A DNA stretch of 64,000 nucleotides from Brachionus manjavacas (GCA_019054805.1 JAHQIY010000003.1:124001-188000); one strand, 5' to 3'. Positions 1 to 11,839 are shown, counted from the first letter of the stretch. Made by a program: numbers and translations. The notes: a model not told the origin generated them from the letters alone.

Positions 1-875
1 ATTGCAGAATTTGCTGCTTCTAGTATTTGAGTAGAAATTTGACTGTTAATGTGATTTATGTCACCTGACAGCAAGTCAAAAACACAAGAGTCCAGACTTC
101 TCTTAAATTTTTCCCAGTTAGCTTTCCTGTAATTGAGAGTAGATCTGTGATTACTTTCAATTTTCAGTAGCTCAAATCCAAGTTCAAGCTCAATAGGAAA
201 ATGATCGCTTAGCAAGTCATCGTCTATTACCCTAAAAAAATTAAAATGTGAGCCTAAATTACTGCTTAGTATGAAGAGGTCTAAAACAGAGGAGTAATCA
301 CGATGACTAAGTGTAAAGGTAGGACAGTCGTCATTCACTATTAGAAAACGTGGGTCTTCTAAAATATCTTCCAAAATTTTACCATTGTCATTAGTTTTGT
401 TACCTAGACTACTTAGCTTCGAGTTTAAATCACCACCAATTACGAAGTAATCGAAGTGTTTCTCAATATATTCGAATATACTAGGGTCTAATAGATTTTT
501 GTGATTTGGTGGCTGGTAGATACTTATTAAGTTAATGTTTTTCCTTAGGGAACCAATTTTTACCGGGACTTTAATTCCAATTATTTCAAAGTTTAGTGAA
601 TCGAGTTCAACCAATTCATTAAACTCAACATTATTTTTTATTAATATTGCAACCCCACCCCCTCTAGAATTTCTACATTTGTGTATGCTCAGATAATCCC
701 TGATATTGAGTAAACTATTTGCTTTTTGTTTATCTAACTTAATTTCATTTAGCATGACTATGTCGGGTTGGTGTTTAATAATAAGAAGCTCAAGAAGTTC
801 TTTTTTGTTGGACAGTGAATTGCAGATCCAATGGACAATTTTAAGAACAGGCGTTTTAAGGTTTTTTTTAGACAT
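1..875 (-). CDS. LINE ORF2, AP endonuclease domain (partial)
   Basis: Reading leftwards from an ATG at 873-875 the frame stays open to the window edge (about 291 codons). It shows the exonuclease-endonuclease-phosphatase order of LINE ORF2: an N-terminal segment with PDIVMLNEIKL (catalytic Glu), RGGGVAILIK, an IYQPP motif, GGDLNSK (the usual GDFN site), SSVLDLF, and the terminal SDHFPIELE (catalytic SDH). The enzyme nicks target DNA to prime reverse transcription. The reverse transcriptase should lie outside the window. ORF1 lies 65 bp upstream. No frameshift is visible. Confidence 0.85.
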   Translation of the reverse strand, partial: MSKKNLKTPVLKIVHWICNSLSNKKELLELLIIKHQPDIVMLNEIKLDKQKANSLLNIRDYLSIHKCRNSRGGGVAILIKNNVEFNELVELDSLNFEIIGIKVPVKIGSLRKNINLISIYQPPNHKNLLDPSIFEYIEKHFDYFVIGGDLNSKLSSLGNKTNDNGKILEDILEDPRFLIVNDDCPTFTLSHRDYSSVLDLFILSSNLGSHFNFFRVIDDDLLSDHFPIELELGFELLKIESNHRSTLNYRKANWEKFKRSLDSCVFDLLSGDINHINSQISTQILEAANSA

Positions 876-940
876 TTTAAAGATTTAATAAAAATATAAT
901 AAATAAGTAAATAAGATTTAATAAGAAAAATTGAAATTAA

Positions 941-2284
941 TTAAGAATTTGGCTTGCTTGAACTGAGATTGAGAAGTTTTGAGGCTTCTGATTCGATTTC
1001 CTTGTCCGTAAAGTCCATACTTTCTTCGTTTTCTTTGTTTTTAGTGTTTTTTTTGTTTTTCCTGCTAGTCCGAGCCTTTTTCCCAGTGACACTTTCCGGA
1101 GTGGACTTTTGGCCAAGCTTTCGAGTCCGATTTGTCTTAGCCGGCTTTGATAATCTTGAAATCATTGGAGCGCTTAACAGACGTGTTGGGCTAGGTCGGA
1201 TTGGGAAATTAATTGCTGGAAAATTAAAAAGGTCAGGTGCCTTATTTGGAGTATTAATTGTAGGTAATTGTCCCAAAGGTGTGTGTCCAAATGGCGTTTG
1301 AATATTTGGTAATGGCATTCCGTTTGAGCTGGAATTTTCATTGGAGGGGGAATTATTCCCAAATTGACGTGATTGATAATTAACTTCGTCACCATTTGTG
1401 TCCACATTCGTCATTATTTGTGTGTTTTGGTCGTTTTTGTTGTTCAAATTACTAGACTGGGATGTATTTTTGTTGATTTGGGGTTCAATTTCGTCAACTA
1501 CTGAGATTTCAACTCCTTCACCATCATCAAATAGATGATCATCGTTTGACTTGGCAATTCGTCTTGCTAGGTTGCATTCTTGTGCAGTATGCCCACGTCC
1601 ATTACATTTGACACATTTTAGGTCTTTGAGTTTGCAGTGTATTACTTTATGTTCCGTACTTTGGCAAAAACGACATCGGGGTTCTCCAACTCTTTCAATC
1701 GAAACTGGATGTCCTTGGAAATACGCATTTTTTGGAATTTTTTTCACAATTTCATAGTATTTTATATTTTGGACAGCATTGAATTTCAGCTTGGCACGGA
1801 CTGTTCCAGTTTTGATGTGACGAAATTCCGATTCGCTCATAAATTCATCATAAATATTGACGATTTCCATTGGCAAGTCACCCTCAGAAATGAGGTGTTT
1901 TTCAATCAAATACTTGTCAAAGTTTGGTTTAAGTCCGTAAAATTTGAACGTAAAAATTTTTTCATTTTTCAATGGTTCCTCAGCGTTTTCGATTGATACA
2001 ATGTGTTCGTTAATCGGTAAACATTTTCCAATTAAAACTTTATAGTCAAAACTTTCTTTGAACGATACAAACCAGATATTTTTGCCAATCGTGGTAACAG
2101 TATCTATTGATTCGGTTAGTTCCGCATCAAGGCTAATAAGAGACTTGAGGATTGTTGTTCGGTTAATAATTTCACCGGTTTTCTTATTTATTTTTACCCT
2201 GATTGCATGCTTGCAAATACAGGGATCAGGAATTTGTTTAGGCGGCACTTTGACGCGAGAGAATAAGCAGTTAGTTATGCACAA
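941..2284 (-). CDS. LINE ORF1 protein with two CCHC zinc knuckles
   Basis: About 447 codons, open without interruption. Two CX2CX4HX4C knuckles lie near residues 206-240 (CRFCQSTEHKVIHC and CVKCNGRGHTAQEC), typical of Gag-like ORF1 proteins that coat LINE RNA. The C-terminal third is Ser/Asn/Pro-rich and ends in a Lys/Arg-rich stretch, as expected for a nucleic-acid-binding tail. No ATG marks the start: the frame is open to about 2329 and the first codons are not a convincing initiator, so the 5' end is probably truncated. It lies directly upstream of the endonuclease frame of the same element. The absence of stops in such AT-rich DNA suggests a fairly young insertion. Confidence 0.8.
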   Translation of the reverse strand: MCITNCLFSRVKVPPKQIPDPCICKHAIRVKINKKTGEIINRTTILKSLISLDAELTESIDTVTTIGKNIWFVSFKESFDYKVLIGKCLPINEHIVSIENAEEPLKNEKIFTFKFYGLKPNFDKYLIEKHLISEGDLPMEIVNIYDEFMSESEFRHIKTGTVRAKLKFNAVQNIKYYEIVKKIPKNAYFQGHPVSIERVGEPRCRFCQSTEHKVIHCKLKDLKCVKCNGRGHTAQECNLARRIAKSNDDHLFDDGEGVEISVVDEIEPQINKNTSQSSNLNNKNDQNTQIMTNVDTNGDEVNYQSRQFGNNSPSNENSSSNGMPLPNIQTPFGHTPLGQLPTINTPNKAPDLFNFPAINFPIRPSPTRLLSAPMISRLSKPAKTNRTRKLGQKSTPESVTGKKARTSRKNKKNTKNKENEESMDFTDKEIESEASKLLNLSSSKPNS

Positions 2285-2309
2285 AAATTCAAAAATCGAA
2301 AATTTTTTT

Positions 2310-3185
2310 TTAATAAAGCAAATGATCTAGTTATATTCTTCATTTATAACAAAAAAGGGAACCTTGAAAATAAGATAAATAAATACACCAACGAACTAGA
2401 ACAATGGCTTATTAAAATGAAAAATGAAGATATCAGTTGAAAAGTCGTGTTCAGTAGTCTTCTCTAGGTACAAAAAAGAGGGTGATTATCTAAACTTAAA
2501 AATTTAAGGAAACAGAATAGTGAGCCAAAAAGAAATCAAGTTTATTGGTATTAAATATGATTCTTAGTTAAACTTTAATATGCTAGTAGACGAAATTAAG
2601 GAACGCTGCAACAAAAGGCTAAATATTAAGATATTGTCAAACAAAAAATGGGGTCTCAATCAAAACACACTAGGAAATTTAAATAAATATTCATTGTCAG
2701 AAAATAATATCAAAAAACTACAAGCAATTCAGAATACAGCAGTAAGATCTATCCTCAAGTTAAAATAAGATACTCCCTCCAACATCATGCATCATGAAGC
2801 TTTTAATAAACTTAAATTACTAACAGTCTCAAATCGTCCGTTTGAGTTGAGTGAGAGATATGTTGGGACAGGACTGAATCATTCTATTCCATTGGTTGAA
2901 AGACTGGTGAAGGAATACAAAGAAGGTTTCGAATAAAGATATATTGAATACCCAACTCCATTGTGTAATTGCTACCTTACTATTTCTTCTTTTTTTCCTG
3001 AAACTTGAACTATTTAAACATGTGCCACATGTAACAATCTATGTCTTATAAACTTTCGTTTTTTTTAGCTTATTTACTTTATTTTTATTTTTTTTTATCT
3101 CATTTTATTAACTTTAATTTTAATTTTAATTTTTTTAATATATTCTGAAGGAGCCCTAGCTCGGTACAGAAAACAAATAAATAAA
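2310..3185 (+). mobile_element. LINE 3' fragment (jockey-like family J), copy 1
   Basis: Broken reading frames encode the C-terminal part of a reverse transcriptase: first the region with ELEQWLIKMK, then LNFNMLVDEIKERCNKRLNI and NIKKLQAIQNTAVRSILKLK (2580-2768), then a terminal segment. The 3' UTR ends near 3175 with a GAAGGAGC-type box followed by an AAATAAATAAA tail. The same sequence occurs near 21.4, 22.7, 23.4, 24.7 and 63.9 kb, so this is a multicopy family. It is 5'-truncated and carries stops and frameshifts. Confidence 0.75.
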
Positions 3186-4737
3186 ATAATAATTTTCCTT
3201 GCACAAAAGAGCTTGAAAAAAAAAACTGAATTTTTTAATAAGCATAAACGTGGTTCACCAAAAAAAACAGAATATTCTTTGATAAAGTTATAATTTTTAT
3301 ACTTAATAATTAACCTGATTTAAATTTAATTGATAAATTAATTAATTTTTTGTTTGATGTGCTGTTAAAATTTTTTGATGCGCTTCTAAGATGAAGATTT
3401 ATTTTAAATTTTTTACTGATTTTATACTTTTACTAACAGCGCATTATTTGGTAATGCGCTTTTAAGAGATGTAGTCTTTTTTTTTTATAAACTCTGATGA
3501 GCTTCTTAGAACTGAAATTGCGGTAATAAAGGAGACCCTTATTGTATTTAAAAGATTATGTAAAAATTTTTAGAATTTACTTAATCCAAATTTTTATTAA
3601 TATGATTTTAGTGCTTGTTTAAATTAAAAAAAACCTAGGCAAAGCTTAACTATTGTAAAATTTGCCTAAAAACTTATGACGCATTATTCTTTTTTAATTT
3701 ACCTTGATAAGTAAAGATACGCATATAAATTCAAATAAAAATTTCGCATCTTATACGTAATAATAATTTTCAAAAAGTAATTATAAATGTTGCATTTATT
3801 TTTTAAATTTAGAATCTTACCAAGAATAGATATTACCTGAATGTAGATTAATTTATTATAAATTTGAATTTTTACTTATAAAATAACTAGTAGAATAAAA
3901 AATCATTTCAAAAAAGAAAAAAAAATTGGATTTTTTCATTTGACAAAGCTTAGATGGGGTCTTCGAAAAAGTAAAATTTTTGATCAAATTCAAATAATTC
4001 AAAAATTTTATCTACGCAAAACAAGCAACTTATTTGTTTTTAAAAATTGTGATGTTCGAGAAACTATCAACTAAATTGCAATCTAAATTTCTTATTTTTG
4101 ACTTGAAATTTATAAATTACTTCTTTTTAAACTCTAAATTTCACTTATTATGTGGGAGCTGAAAAATAAAAAATTTGTACCAAGGTGTCTTTTTAAAAAG
4201 TTGTAGTTCTTTCAGATCCAAGTATTCAATGATAAAAATATATATTCTGAAATAGCATAAATTTTCTATAATCTAATGTATATTTTCTCTTAAAAAAAGT
4301 GAGTCATCAGTGAGTTCGGTTTTGTAAGTATTACTATGGACATATTCGAATTGAAGGTTTGTTAATTCATTCGACATTTTTAGTGATTTATGTTATTTTC
4401 TGTTGGCACGGACTGTTTCTTTTTTATAAACTTATTTGCATAATTTACTCACTACTGTCTTAAATTTTGATAAGTGAAAAAAGTTTTCTTTTTTAGTCTC
4501 ATTGAAAAGTATAAATTTTTCGCTAGCGAAAAAAGTATCATTTGGGTTTAGCTAAAAAACTAGTAGTGAAAAAAGTGGTTTCTACGAAAAAAAGTTAGTG
4601 TCAATTTTATTTATTGAAAAACAGCCAAAATCAACGATTTTTTCATTTGAATCGTATTTAGGGATCCCAGGGGTCACTTGAGACCTAATTTTTCTATTTA
4701 AAATAAACAAGACAAAATTCTAAACAAATCTAAGGCT
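3186..4737. other. AT-rich spacer, no gene seen
   Basis: Very AT-rich sequence with homopolymer runs and frequent stops on both strands. I see no convincing coding stretch, RNA gene or terminal repeat. Confidence 0.6.
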
Positions 4738-4984
4738 TAACTTTTTTGAATTTTTGTTTTATTTTTTATAAATAAACTCTAAAAATTAAGTAATTTTATT
4801 TAAATTTTAAATATTTTAATTATTTTGATAATTTTTTGAATATTTTATCTAAATATCAAAACTAATGAAATATAAAATTATTTGTTTGCCACCAAAGTCC
4901 AAATTTTTCAGATATCGCATAAAAAGCCATTTGCTATTTTGTCAAAATTTAATGATTATCAAATTTTTAACCAGATTTATGAAT

Positions 4985-5240
4985 TTTTCTTACTTCTTTC
5001 AGATTCATTAGCTGCATTTCTGTTTTTGGCGAGTGAATAATGATATCGTCAAGGTATATTTCTACAAACATTATATTGCGAAATAGCCTTTAAATCTTCT
5101 GATTAAGCTAAGACATTTTTTAATCCAAATGGTAAACTTTCAAATTGGTAATGTCAGTCTAGAGTGGAGAATTCCGTTTTATCCTTCGAATCTGGGTGCA
5201 TCTCGACTTTCCATTCACCGTTCATCAGGTCAAAAGAAGT
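4985..5240 (-). pseudogene. Gypsy reverse transcriptase remnant (unit 1)
   Basis: Reading leftwards from 5240, the frame gives TSFDLMNGEWKVEMHPDSKD, then HYQFESLPFGLKN, then ILDDIIIHSPKTEMQ. These are the conserved blocks of Ty3/Gypsy reverse transcriptase, and the last contains the DD catalytic pair. Stops and frameshifts interrupt them. It is part of a decayed minus-strand element whose gag lies at about 5690-5900. Only ~0.5 kb separates gag from RT, so protease and much of pol have been deleted. Confidence 0.7.
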
Positions 5241-5689
5241 ATATTTTTTAATTTTTTTAGTGGCATTTCGTCCTTAGACTGTTCAAAATCATCAGCAAAT
5301 TTGACACTACGTGCTCCTTCCGTGATAAATGTGTCCTTACAATCATGATCAGACGTATTTTATATTCAATATCACGATTGTTTGTCTCTGGATCTTACCT
5401 TTTTTCTGCTAAGTATGATTTATTCGGATTATTCTATTTGCTTTGTTCAAATTCGTTTGTTCTAATTTGTGTTTTTATTGTTCTCTCCAAAATAAGATTT
5501 CATATATTCTTCATTCTTACAATTTGTATAATTAATCAAATAGCTGATTGTAAACGCTTTGTCCTTGTTTTAATTTTTCATCTTGTGCATCTTTGTTCGT
5601 GCTTTTCCTCGTAAACGGGTATCTTTAAACTAAACCCATTTTCACGGTCTTGTAAAAGCTCGTTCACATTTTTTGACTCTTTGAGAAGT

Positions 5690-5900
5690 TTATTATCTAT
5701 AACTAATAGCGATCCGAACCCATTTTGATTTATCCAAATCATTCAGAAATGACTTCATCACGGTAATCCATTCTTCACCATCCTTACCTCTTCTGAAGAT
5801 CTCTGGTGTTTTGATAATGTTAGCGATTACAAAGGGCATTCCAGTCTGAGTACACATGGCTTCGTTCATCGTTGAGTTATCGAATTGCAGGGAATTAAAT
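5690..5900 (-). pseudogene. Gypsy gag remnant (unit 1)
   Basis: The minus strand encodes a block with FRRGKDGEEWITVMKSFLND followed by a short Lys/Trp-containing segment. It resembles the capsid region of element A, where the comparable block reads MNLSNWIAMLEFCLKDRHKK. It is interrupted by stops. Its order (PBS at 6401-6413, gag, then RT) matches a minus-strand LTR element. Confidence 0.5.
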
Positions 5901-6400
5901 ACACTTGCCCCGGATTAATTATTTGTTGTTTCTGATGGGCGTCGGAGTGCCATTCCTCCTTATTTTGAACTTCTCATGCAACAAAAACACAAATATCATG
6001 AAACAGGTAAATGCGACTCTTTCGAATGACATTGAGACAATTACAGCCTTGCTTACACCACAAATTATATTGAAAAAGTCCGTGTAGACTTAGATTAAAT
6101 AAGATATACATTTTTTGAAGGTTGTAACTTTTTTGGTTAACAACCACCGATGCGTATTTATGAAGCATGTTAGCAATAAAATTGCGGAAAGAAAGAAATG
6201 ATGCAATTTTATTTTAAAGAATAGAAAAAGGATAGCACAATAACTTTAATGTTGACTGTAACTTTATTTGTTTAATGTAATTAATTTATTACGCGTGTTC
6301 AACTCGAATAATTTATTTTTATAGGAGCAGATCTGAATCTCGTGTAATTATGAAAGACTTGTGTTTCTATCTTAATCTTTTGTCATTAGAAAAAAAAACA

Positions 6401-6413
6401 CCAAGGGACGCCA
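6401..6413 (-). other. Primer-binding site for tRNA-Asn (unit 1)
   Basis: On the minus strand this reads TGGCGTCCCTTGG. The first ten bases are complementary to the 3' end of tRNA-Asn (AGGGACG plus CCA). An LTR-type end (...TTTAACA on the minus strand) sits one base away at 6415. The LTR continues to the right, but I cannot fix its far end. Element A uses the same primer. Confidence 0.6.
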
Positions 6414-7199
6414 ATGTTAAAGTCCTTTTATTAATAATCCGGCTGTTGTGGGGTTTAAAGATATAAAGGGAAAGAGAGAGAGATTTATATTCAAAATTTC
6501 AAATATTTTATTTTAAATTAAGAAAAGGACCACTTCTAGTCTTGAAAAGTTACAAAAATAAAGGAAAAAAATAAAAATTATAAACTTTAACCAAAAAAAA
6601 GAATAAATAAACAATTATAATAAAAGAAAGAATAAAGCTTTTTCATCTCCAAGTCTTTCGACTTGAATCTATTATTTTATTATGCTACTGCAGAGAGTAA
6701 CATTTGAACTTTTGTGTTATACACAGTAAGTTTTTTACTGATCAGACTAGATGATGTACATTTTAAGAGAGTTACAACAACGCAATTATTTTTAGAAATG
6801 TAAAATAGAAAAAAACTTGCCATCTGTAAAAGACAGAGATTCTACCTCATTCGTCTGTTTTATTATTCACAAATTTAATAATAAATTAGTCTCTCTCTTA
6901 AGTCATAGAAAGATTTTAATGATTTATTATAATTGTATTAATAATGATAAACCAGTGATGGCTTATTAACATTCCACGAACTCCTACTGAAATCCTTGCT
7001 TGAGTTATAGCGTCGTCTAGTCTCCACGTTTTTGCTTACACAAGGGTCAACCGCGTCATAAAACATCCTAAGCAACTCTAATTAATCTTTTTTATCCTTG
7101 TCGAAACAATATAGTTTTGGACTATCATCCATCTTAAACTGGAGACGTCAATTAAGAACCTCTTTTTTCCGTTATTAAATATCTGGCTCAATTATTTGC

Positions 7200-7756
7200 T
7201 GTTGTTGGTGAGTACTTTCCGTCTGAGGTGATAAGCCTGATTTGGGTTATGTGTTTTTTTGCTGGTTGTTTCTAGCTGTTCCTTTTTTCAAGCTCTTTTG
7301 GTAAGAAGACCTTCAAAATTTAACTTTTCTTTATTACATTTAAGTTTTGAATCTCCAAGACTCCATTCTTTTTAAGATAACCGCTTACAGATTTAATTAA
7401 TTGATTTATTTTTTTTCTTATTTTAGTTTTCTGATGTCATCAGTATTATCCTGTACTTTTTCATTTGAAGTTTTCATTTGTGCTTTTATCAAACTGACAA
7501 TTACCATCTTTACTAAACATTTAAGGACAATTGCATGTTTTTGACATTGCAATCATTTCACATTTCAATTAACTTAGTTATAGTATGTTTATACTTCTTT
7601 CAGTACTACTAACTTCAAAAAAAATTATATAAGTGCTATAATAGCTGGTGTATTTAAAGCTTTTTTTAAAGGTCTTTCTCTTTTTCTTTTACAATGTTAA
7701 TATCAATTGTATTTCCAATAATTTTCTATCAGCTTTTCATCCATAATACTTTCCAT
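7200..7756 (-). pseudogene. Env-like ORF remnant of old Gypsy element (unit 1)
   Basis: A minus-strand ATG at 7754-7756 starts MESIMDEKLIENYWKYN before a stop. The start of the Env-like ORF in element C is MDSFLGKKPIEDYWSKL, a similar acidic/aromatic opening. After a frame change a basic stretch and a short hydrophobic segment follow in the same order as in element C. The rest is scrambled. Homology is inferred from a short match, so confidence is modest. It lies just upstream of the LTR and primer site, as expected for a 3' env gene next to an LTR. Confidence 0.35.
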
Positions 7757-7823
7757 TGGTTCCCATGAATTATTTTGTGCTTCGAATATTCTTTTTTTTT
7801 ATTCATTCTCTGGTCTAAAATCT

Positions 7824-8542
7824 TAGTAGTAGTACTGAATGCTGTGGGAGACTTGGGTCTCCAAGTAGTGGCGCACGTAGACGCCCCACTATAATAGCCA
7901 CTTGCCTTTTTTTTTCTCTTTAAATAAGCTATTTTTAGAAACGTTGTTTTTACAAATTTTATAAATAAATTTTGTTTTACATATTTTCTAATATCCTATT
8001 TTTAGAAAAATTTTAGTCTTTTTGGTAACAAAAAGAATATTAAAAAATAAAGTAGTTTGTCAATTCTATTTTTAAATGTGTTGGTGTTAGTTACGCATCT
8101 GGTCGCTGCATCTAGGGCATTCCAGTCACCTGCGGTCCTGTTCGTGAAGAAGTTGGTGTATGCCTCGCAGTTGCGAACTAACTGGCGCTCAATTGCACGA
8201 TGACAAGTTCTGGTGTTCCCTGCTGGACCATCGTGGCCATCAGACGCCAGCCTTTGATCGCCCTTGATAAAGAATACGTGGTCGTAGCCGTGCTAAATCT
8301 TATGGAGCTGGATGAGGTCACCTCGACTACGCCGTTTTTCTAGAGTGATCCAACCGAGAGCTTCTCTTCTTTCAACATAGGGTTTCGATTTGAGTTCAGG
8401 GACTAGCTTTGAGAATCTCCTTTGCACCTGTTCAAGCAGTTTAATGTCACCCCGCCGAAAAGGATTCCAGGCACCGACTGCAAACTCTAAGTGAGGCCGT
8501 ACGAACGACTTGTAGAGCAAGTTCACCAGTTCCAATGAGCAA
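7824..8542 (-). pseudogene. LINE 3' end, duplicated copy
   Basis: Copy of 11,630-12,348 within tandem unit 1: the RT thumb (8535-8293 open) and the 3' UTR with ACTACTACTA end. It was truncated by the duplication breakpoint, not by retrotransposition. Confidence 0.85.
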
Positions 8543-8789
8543 TAACTTTTTTGAATTTTTGTTTTATTTTTTATAAATAAACTCTAAAAATTAAGTAATT
8601 TTATTTAAATTTTAAATATTTTAATTATTTTGATAATTTTTTGAATATTTTATCTAAATATCAAAACTAATGAAATATAAAATTATTTGTTTGCCACCAA
8701 AGTCCAAATTTTTCAGATATCGCATAAAAAGCCATTTGCTATTTTGTCAAAATTTAATGATTATCAAATTTTTAACCAGATTTATGAAT

Positions 8790-9045
8790 TTTTCTTACTT
8801 CTTTCAGATTCATTAGCTGCATTTCTGTTTTTGGCGAGTGAATAATGATATCGTCAAGGTATATTTCTACAAACATTATATTGCGAAATAGCCTTTAAAT
8901 CTTCTGATTAAGCTAAGACATTTTTTAATCCAAATGGTAAACTTTCAAATTGGTAATGTCAGTCTAGAGTGGAGAATTCCGTTTTATCCTTCGAATCTGG
9001 GTGCATCTCGACTTTCCATTCACCGTTCATCAGGTCAAAAGAAGT
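8790..9045 (-). pseudogene. Gypsy reverse transcriptase remnant (unit 2)
   Basis: Duplicate of the RT remnant at 4985-5240, 3805 bp away, with the same broken blocks. Confidence 0.7.
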
Positions 9046-9494
9046 ATATTTTTTAATTTTTTTAGTGGCATTTCGTCCTTAGACTGTTCAAAATCATCAG
9101 CAAATTTGACACTACGTGCTCCTTCCGTGATAAATGTGTCCTTACAATCATGATCAGACGTATTTTATATTCAATATCACGATTGTTTGTCTCTGGATCT
9201 TACCTTTTTTCTGCTAAGTATGATTTATTCGGATTATTCTATTTGCTTTGTTCAAATTCGTTTGTTCTAATTTGTGTTTTTATTGTTCTCTCCAAAATAA
9301 GATTTCATATATTCTTCATTCTTACAATTTGTATAATTAATCAAATAGCTGATTGTAAACGCTTTGTCCTTGTTTTAATTTTTCATCTTGTGCATCTTTG
9401 TTCGTGCTTTTCCTCGTAAACGGGTATCTTTAAACTAAACCCATTTTCACGGTCTTGTAAAAGCTCGTTCACATTTTTTGACTCTTTGAGAAGT

Positions 9495-9705
9495 TTATTA
9501 TCTATAACTAATAGCGATCCGAACCCATTTTGATTTATCCAAATCATTCAGAAATGACTTCATCACGGTAATCCATTCTTCACCATCCTTACCTCTTCTG
9601 AAGATCTCTGGTGTTTTGATAATGTTAGCGATTACAAAGGGCATTCCAGTCTGAGTACACATGGCTTCGTTCATCGTTGAGTTATCGAATTGCAGGGAAT
9701 TAAAT
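9495..9705 (-). pseudogene. Gypsy gag remnant (unit 2)
   Basis: Duplicate of the gag remnant at 5690-5900. Confidence 0.5.
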
Positions 9706-10207
9706 ACACTTGCCCCGGATTAATTATTTGTTGTTTCTGATGGGCGTCGGAGTGCCATTCCTCCTTATTTTGAACTTCTCATGCAACAAAAACACAAATA
9801 TCATGAAACAGGTAAATGCGACTCTTTCGAATGACATTGAGACAATTACAGCCTTGCTTACACCACAAATTATATTGAAAAAGTCCGTGTAGACTTAGAT
9901 TAAATAAGATATACATTTTTTGAAGGTTGTAACTTTTTTGGTTAACAACCACCGATGCGTATTTATGAAGCATGTTAGCAATAAAATTGCGGAAAGAAAG
10001 AAATGATGCAATTTTATTTTAAAGAATAGAAAAAGGATAGCACAATAACTTTAATGTTGACTGTAACTTTATTTGTTTAATGTAATTAATTTATTACGCG
10101 TGTTCAACTCGAATAATTTATTTTTATAGGAGCAGATCTGAATCTCGTGTAATTATGAAAGACTTGTGTTTCTATCTTAATCTTTTGTCATTAGAAAAAA
10201 AAAAACA

Positions 10208-10220
10208 CCAAGGGACGCCA
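10208..10220 (-). other. Primer-binding site for tRNA-Asn (unit 2)
   Basis: Duplicate of the site at 6401-6413. Confidence 0.6.
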
Positions 10221-11004
10221 ATGTTAAAGTCCTTTTATTAATAATCCGGCTGTTGTGGGGTTTAAAGATATAAAGGGAAAGAGAGAGAGATTTATATTCA
10301 AAATTTCAAATATTTTATTTTAAATTAAGAAAAGGACCACTTCTAGTCTTGAAAAGTTACAAAAATAAAGGAAAAAAATAAAAATTATAAACTTTAACCA
10401 AAAAAAAGAATAAATAAACAATTATAATAAAAGAAAGAATAAAGCTTTTTCATCTCCAAGTCTTTCGACTTGAATCTATTATTTTATTATGCTACTGCAG
10501 AGAGTAACATTTGAACTTTTGTGTTATACACAGTAAGTTTTTTACTGATCAGACTAGATGATGTACATTTTAAGAGAGTTACAACAACGCAATTATTTTT
10601 AGAAATGTAAAATAGAAAAAAACTTGCCATCTGTAAAAGACAGAGATTCTACCTCATTCGTCTGTTTTATTATTCACAAATTTAATAATAAATTAGTCTC
10701 TCTCTTAAGTCATAGAAAGATTTTAATGATTTATTATAATTGTATTAATAATGATAAACCAGTGATGGCTTATTAACATTCCACGAACTCCTACTGAAAT
10801 CCTTGCTTGAGTTATAGCGTCGTCTAGTCTCCACGTTTTTGCTTACACAAGGGTCAACCGCGTCATAAAACATCCTAAGCAACTCTAATTAATCTTTTTT
10901 ATCCTTGTCGAAACAATATAGTTTTGGACTATCATCCATCTTAAACTGGAGACGTCAATTAAGAACCTCTTTTTTCCGTTATTAAATATCTGGCTCAATT
11001 ATTT

Positions 11005-11570
11005 GCTGTTGTTGGTGAGTACTTTCCGTCTGAGGTGATAAGCCTGATTTGGGTTATGTGTTTTTTTGCTGGTTGTTTCTAGCTGTTCCTTTTTTCAAGC
11101 TCTTTTGGTAAGAAGACCTTCAAAATTTAACTTTTCTTTATTACATTTAAGTTTTGAATCTCCAAGACTCCATTCTTTTTAAGATAACCGCTTACAGATT
11201 TAATTAATTGATTTATTTTTTTTCTTATTTTAGTTTTCTGATGTCATCAGTATTATCCTGTACTTTTTCATTTGAAGTTTTCATTTGTGCTTTTATCAAA
11301 CTGACAATTACCATCTTTACTAAACATTTAAGGACAATTGCATGTTTTTGACATTGCAATCATTTCACATTTCAATTAACTTAGTTATAGTATGTTTATA
11401 CTTCTTTCAGTACTACTAACTTCAAAAAAATTATATAAGTGCTATAATAGCTGGTGTATTTAAAGCTTTTTTTAAAGGTCTTTCTCTTTTTCTTTTACAA
11501 TGTTAATATCAATTGTATTTCCAATAATTTTCTATCAGCTTTTCATCCATAATACTTTCCATTGGTTCCC
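11005..11570 (-). pseudogene. Env-like ORF remnant (unit 2)
   Basis: Second copy of the remnant at 7200-7756. Its last ~380 bp (11,249-11,629) also form the left direct repeat flanking the LINE. Confidence 0.35.
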
Positions 11571-11629
11571 ATGAATTATTTTGTGCTTCGAATATTCTTT
11601 TTTTATTCATTCTCTGGTCTAAAATCTTA
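11249..11629. repeat. Left flanking direct repeat of LINE (~381 bp)
   Basis: This segment, beginning AGTATTATCC and ending CTAAAATCTTA, recurs almost exactly at 16,136-16,510 on the other side of the LINE. The differences I see are one transition near the start and length changes in A/T runs. It behaves as an unusually long target-site duplication. Confidence 0.85.
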
Positions 11630-11839
11630 GTAGTAGTACTGAATGCTGTGGGAGACTTGGGTCTCCAAGTAGTGGCGCACGTAGACGCCCCACTATAATA
11701 GCCACTTGCCTTTTTTTTTCTCTTTAAATAAGCTATTTTTAGAAACGTTGTTTTTACAAATTTTATAAATAAATTTTGTTTTACATATTTTCTAATATCC
11801 TATTTTTAGAAAAATTTTAGTCTTTTTGGTAACAAAAAG

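Larger units (their letters stand above)
1..2329 (-). mobile_element. Non-LTR retrotransposon (ORF1 + start of ORF2), minus strand
   Basis: Two minus-strand reading frames 65 bp apart have the ORF1-ORF2 layout of a jockey/CR1-like LINE: a nucleic-acid-binding ORF1 with two CCHC knuckles, then an ORF2 starting with an AP-type endonuclease. The element runs off the left edge of the window, so the reverse transcriptase is not seen. The 5' end lies near 2310-2329, where the sequence switches abruptly to the plus-strand LINE fragment that follows. Clade is inferred from layout only. Confidence 0.8.
4738..8542. repeat. Tandem duplication, unit 1 (about 3.8 kb)
   Basis: This segment recurs immediately downstream at an offset of 3804-3806 bp. 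The differences I see are one- or two-base length changes in A/T runs. The unit consists of an old Gypsy remnant plus the last ~715 bp of the minus-strand LINE found whole at 11,630-16,135. At the internal junction the bases TA are shared by both breakpoints (8543-8544), so the duplication looks like a 2-bp microhomology event. Confidence 0.9.

Noticed and set aside
954..1301. Plus-strand open frame inside the LINE ORF1 region
   Set aside because: It is the complement of the Lys/Arg/Ser-rich tail of the CCHC protein; no independent support.
5345..5614. Hydrophobic open frame, repeated at 9150-9419
   Set aside because: It is the reverse complement of decayed Gypsy pol sequence and has the Phe/Ile/Leu/Ser composition of antisense AT-rich DNA; its repetition comes from the tandem duplication.
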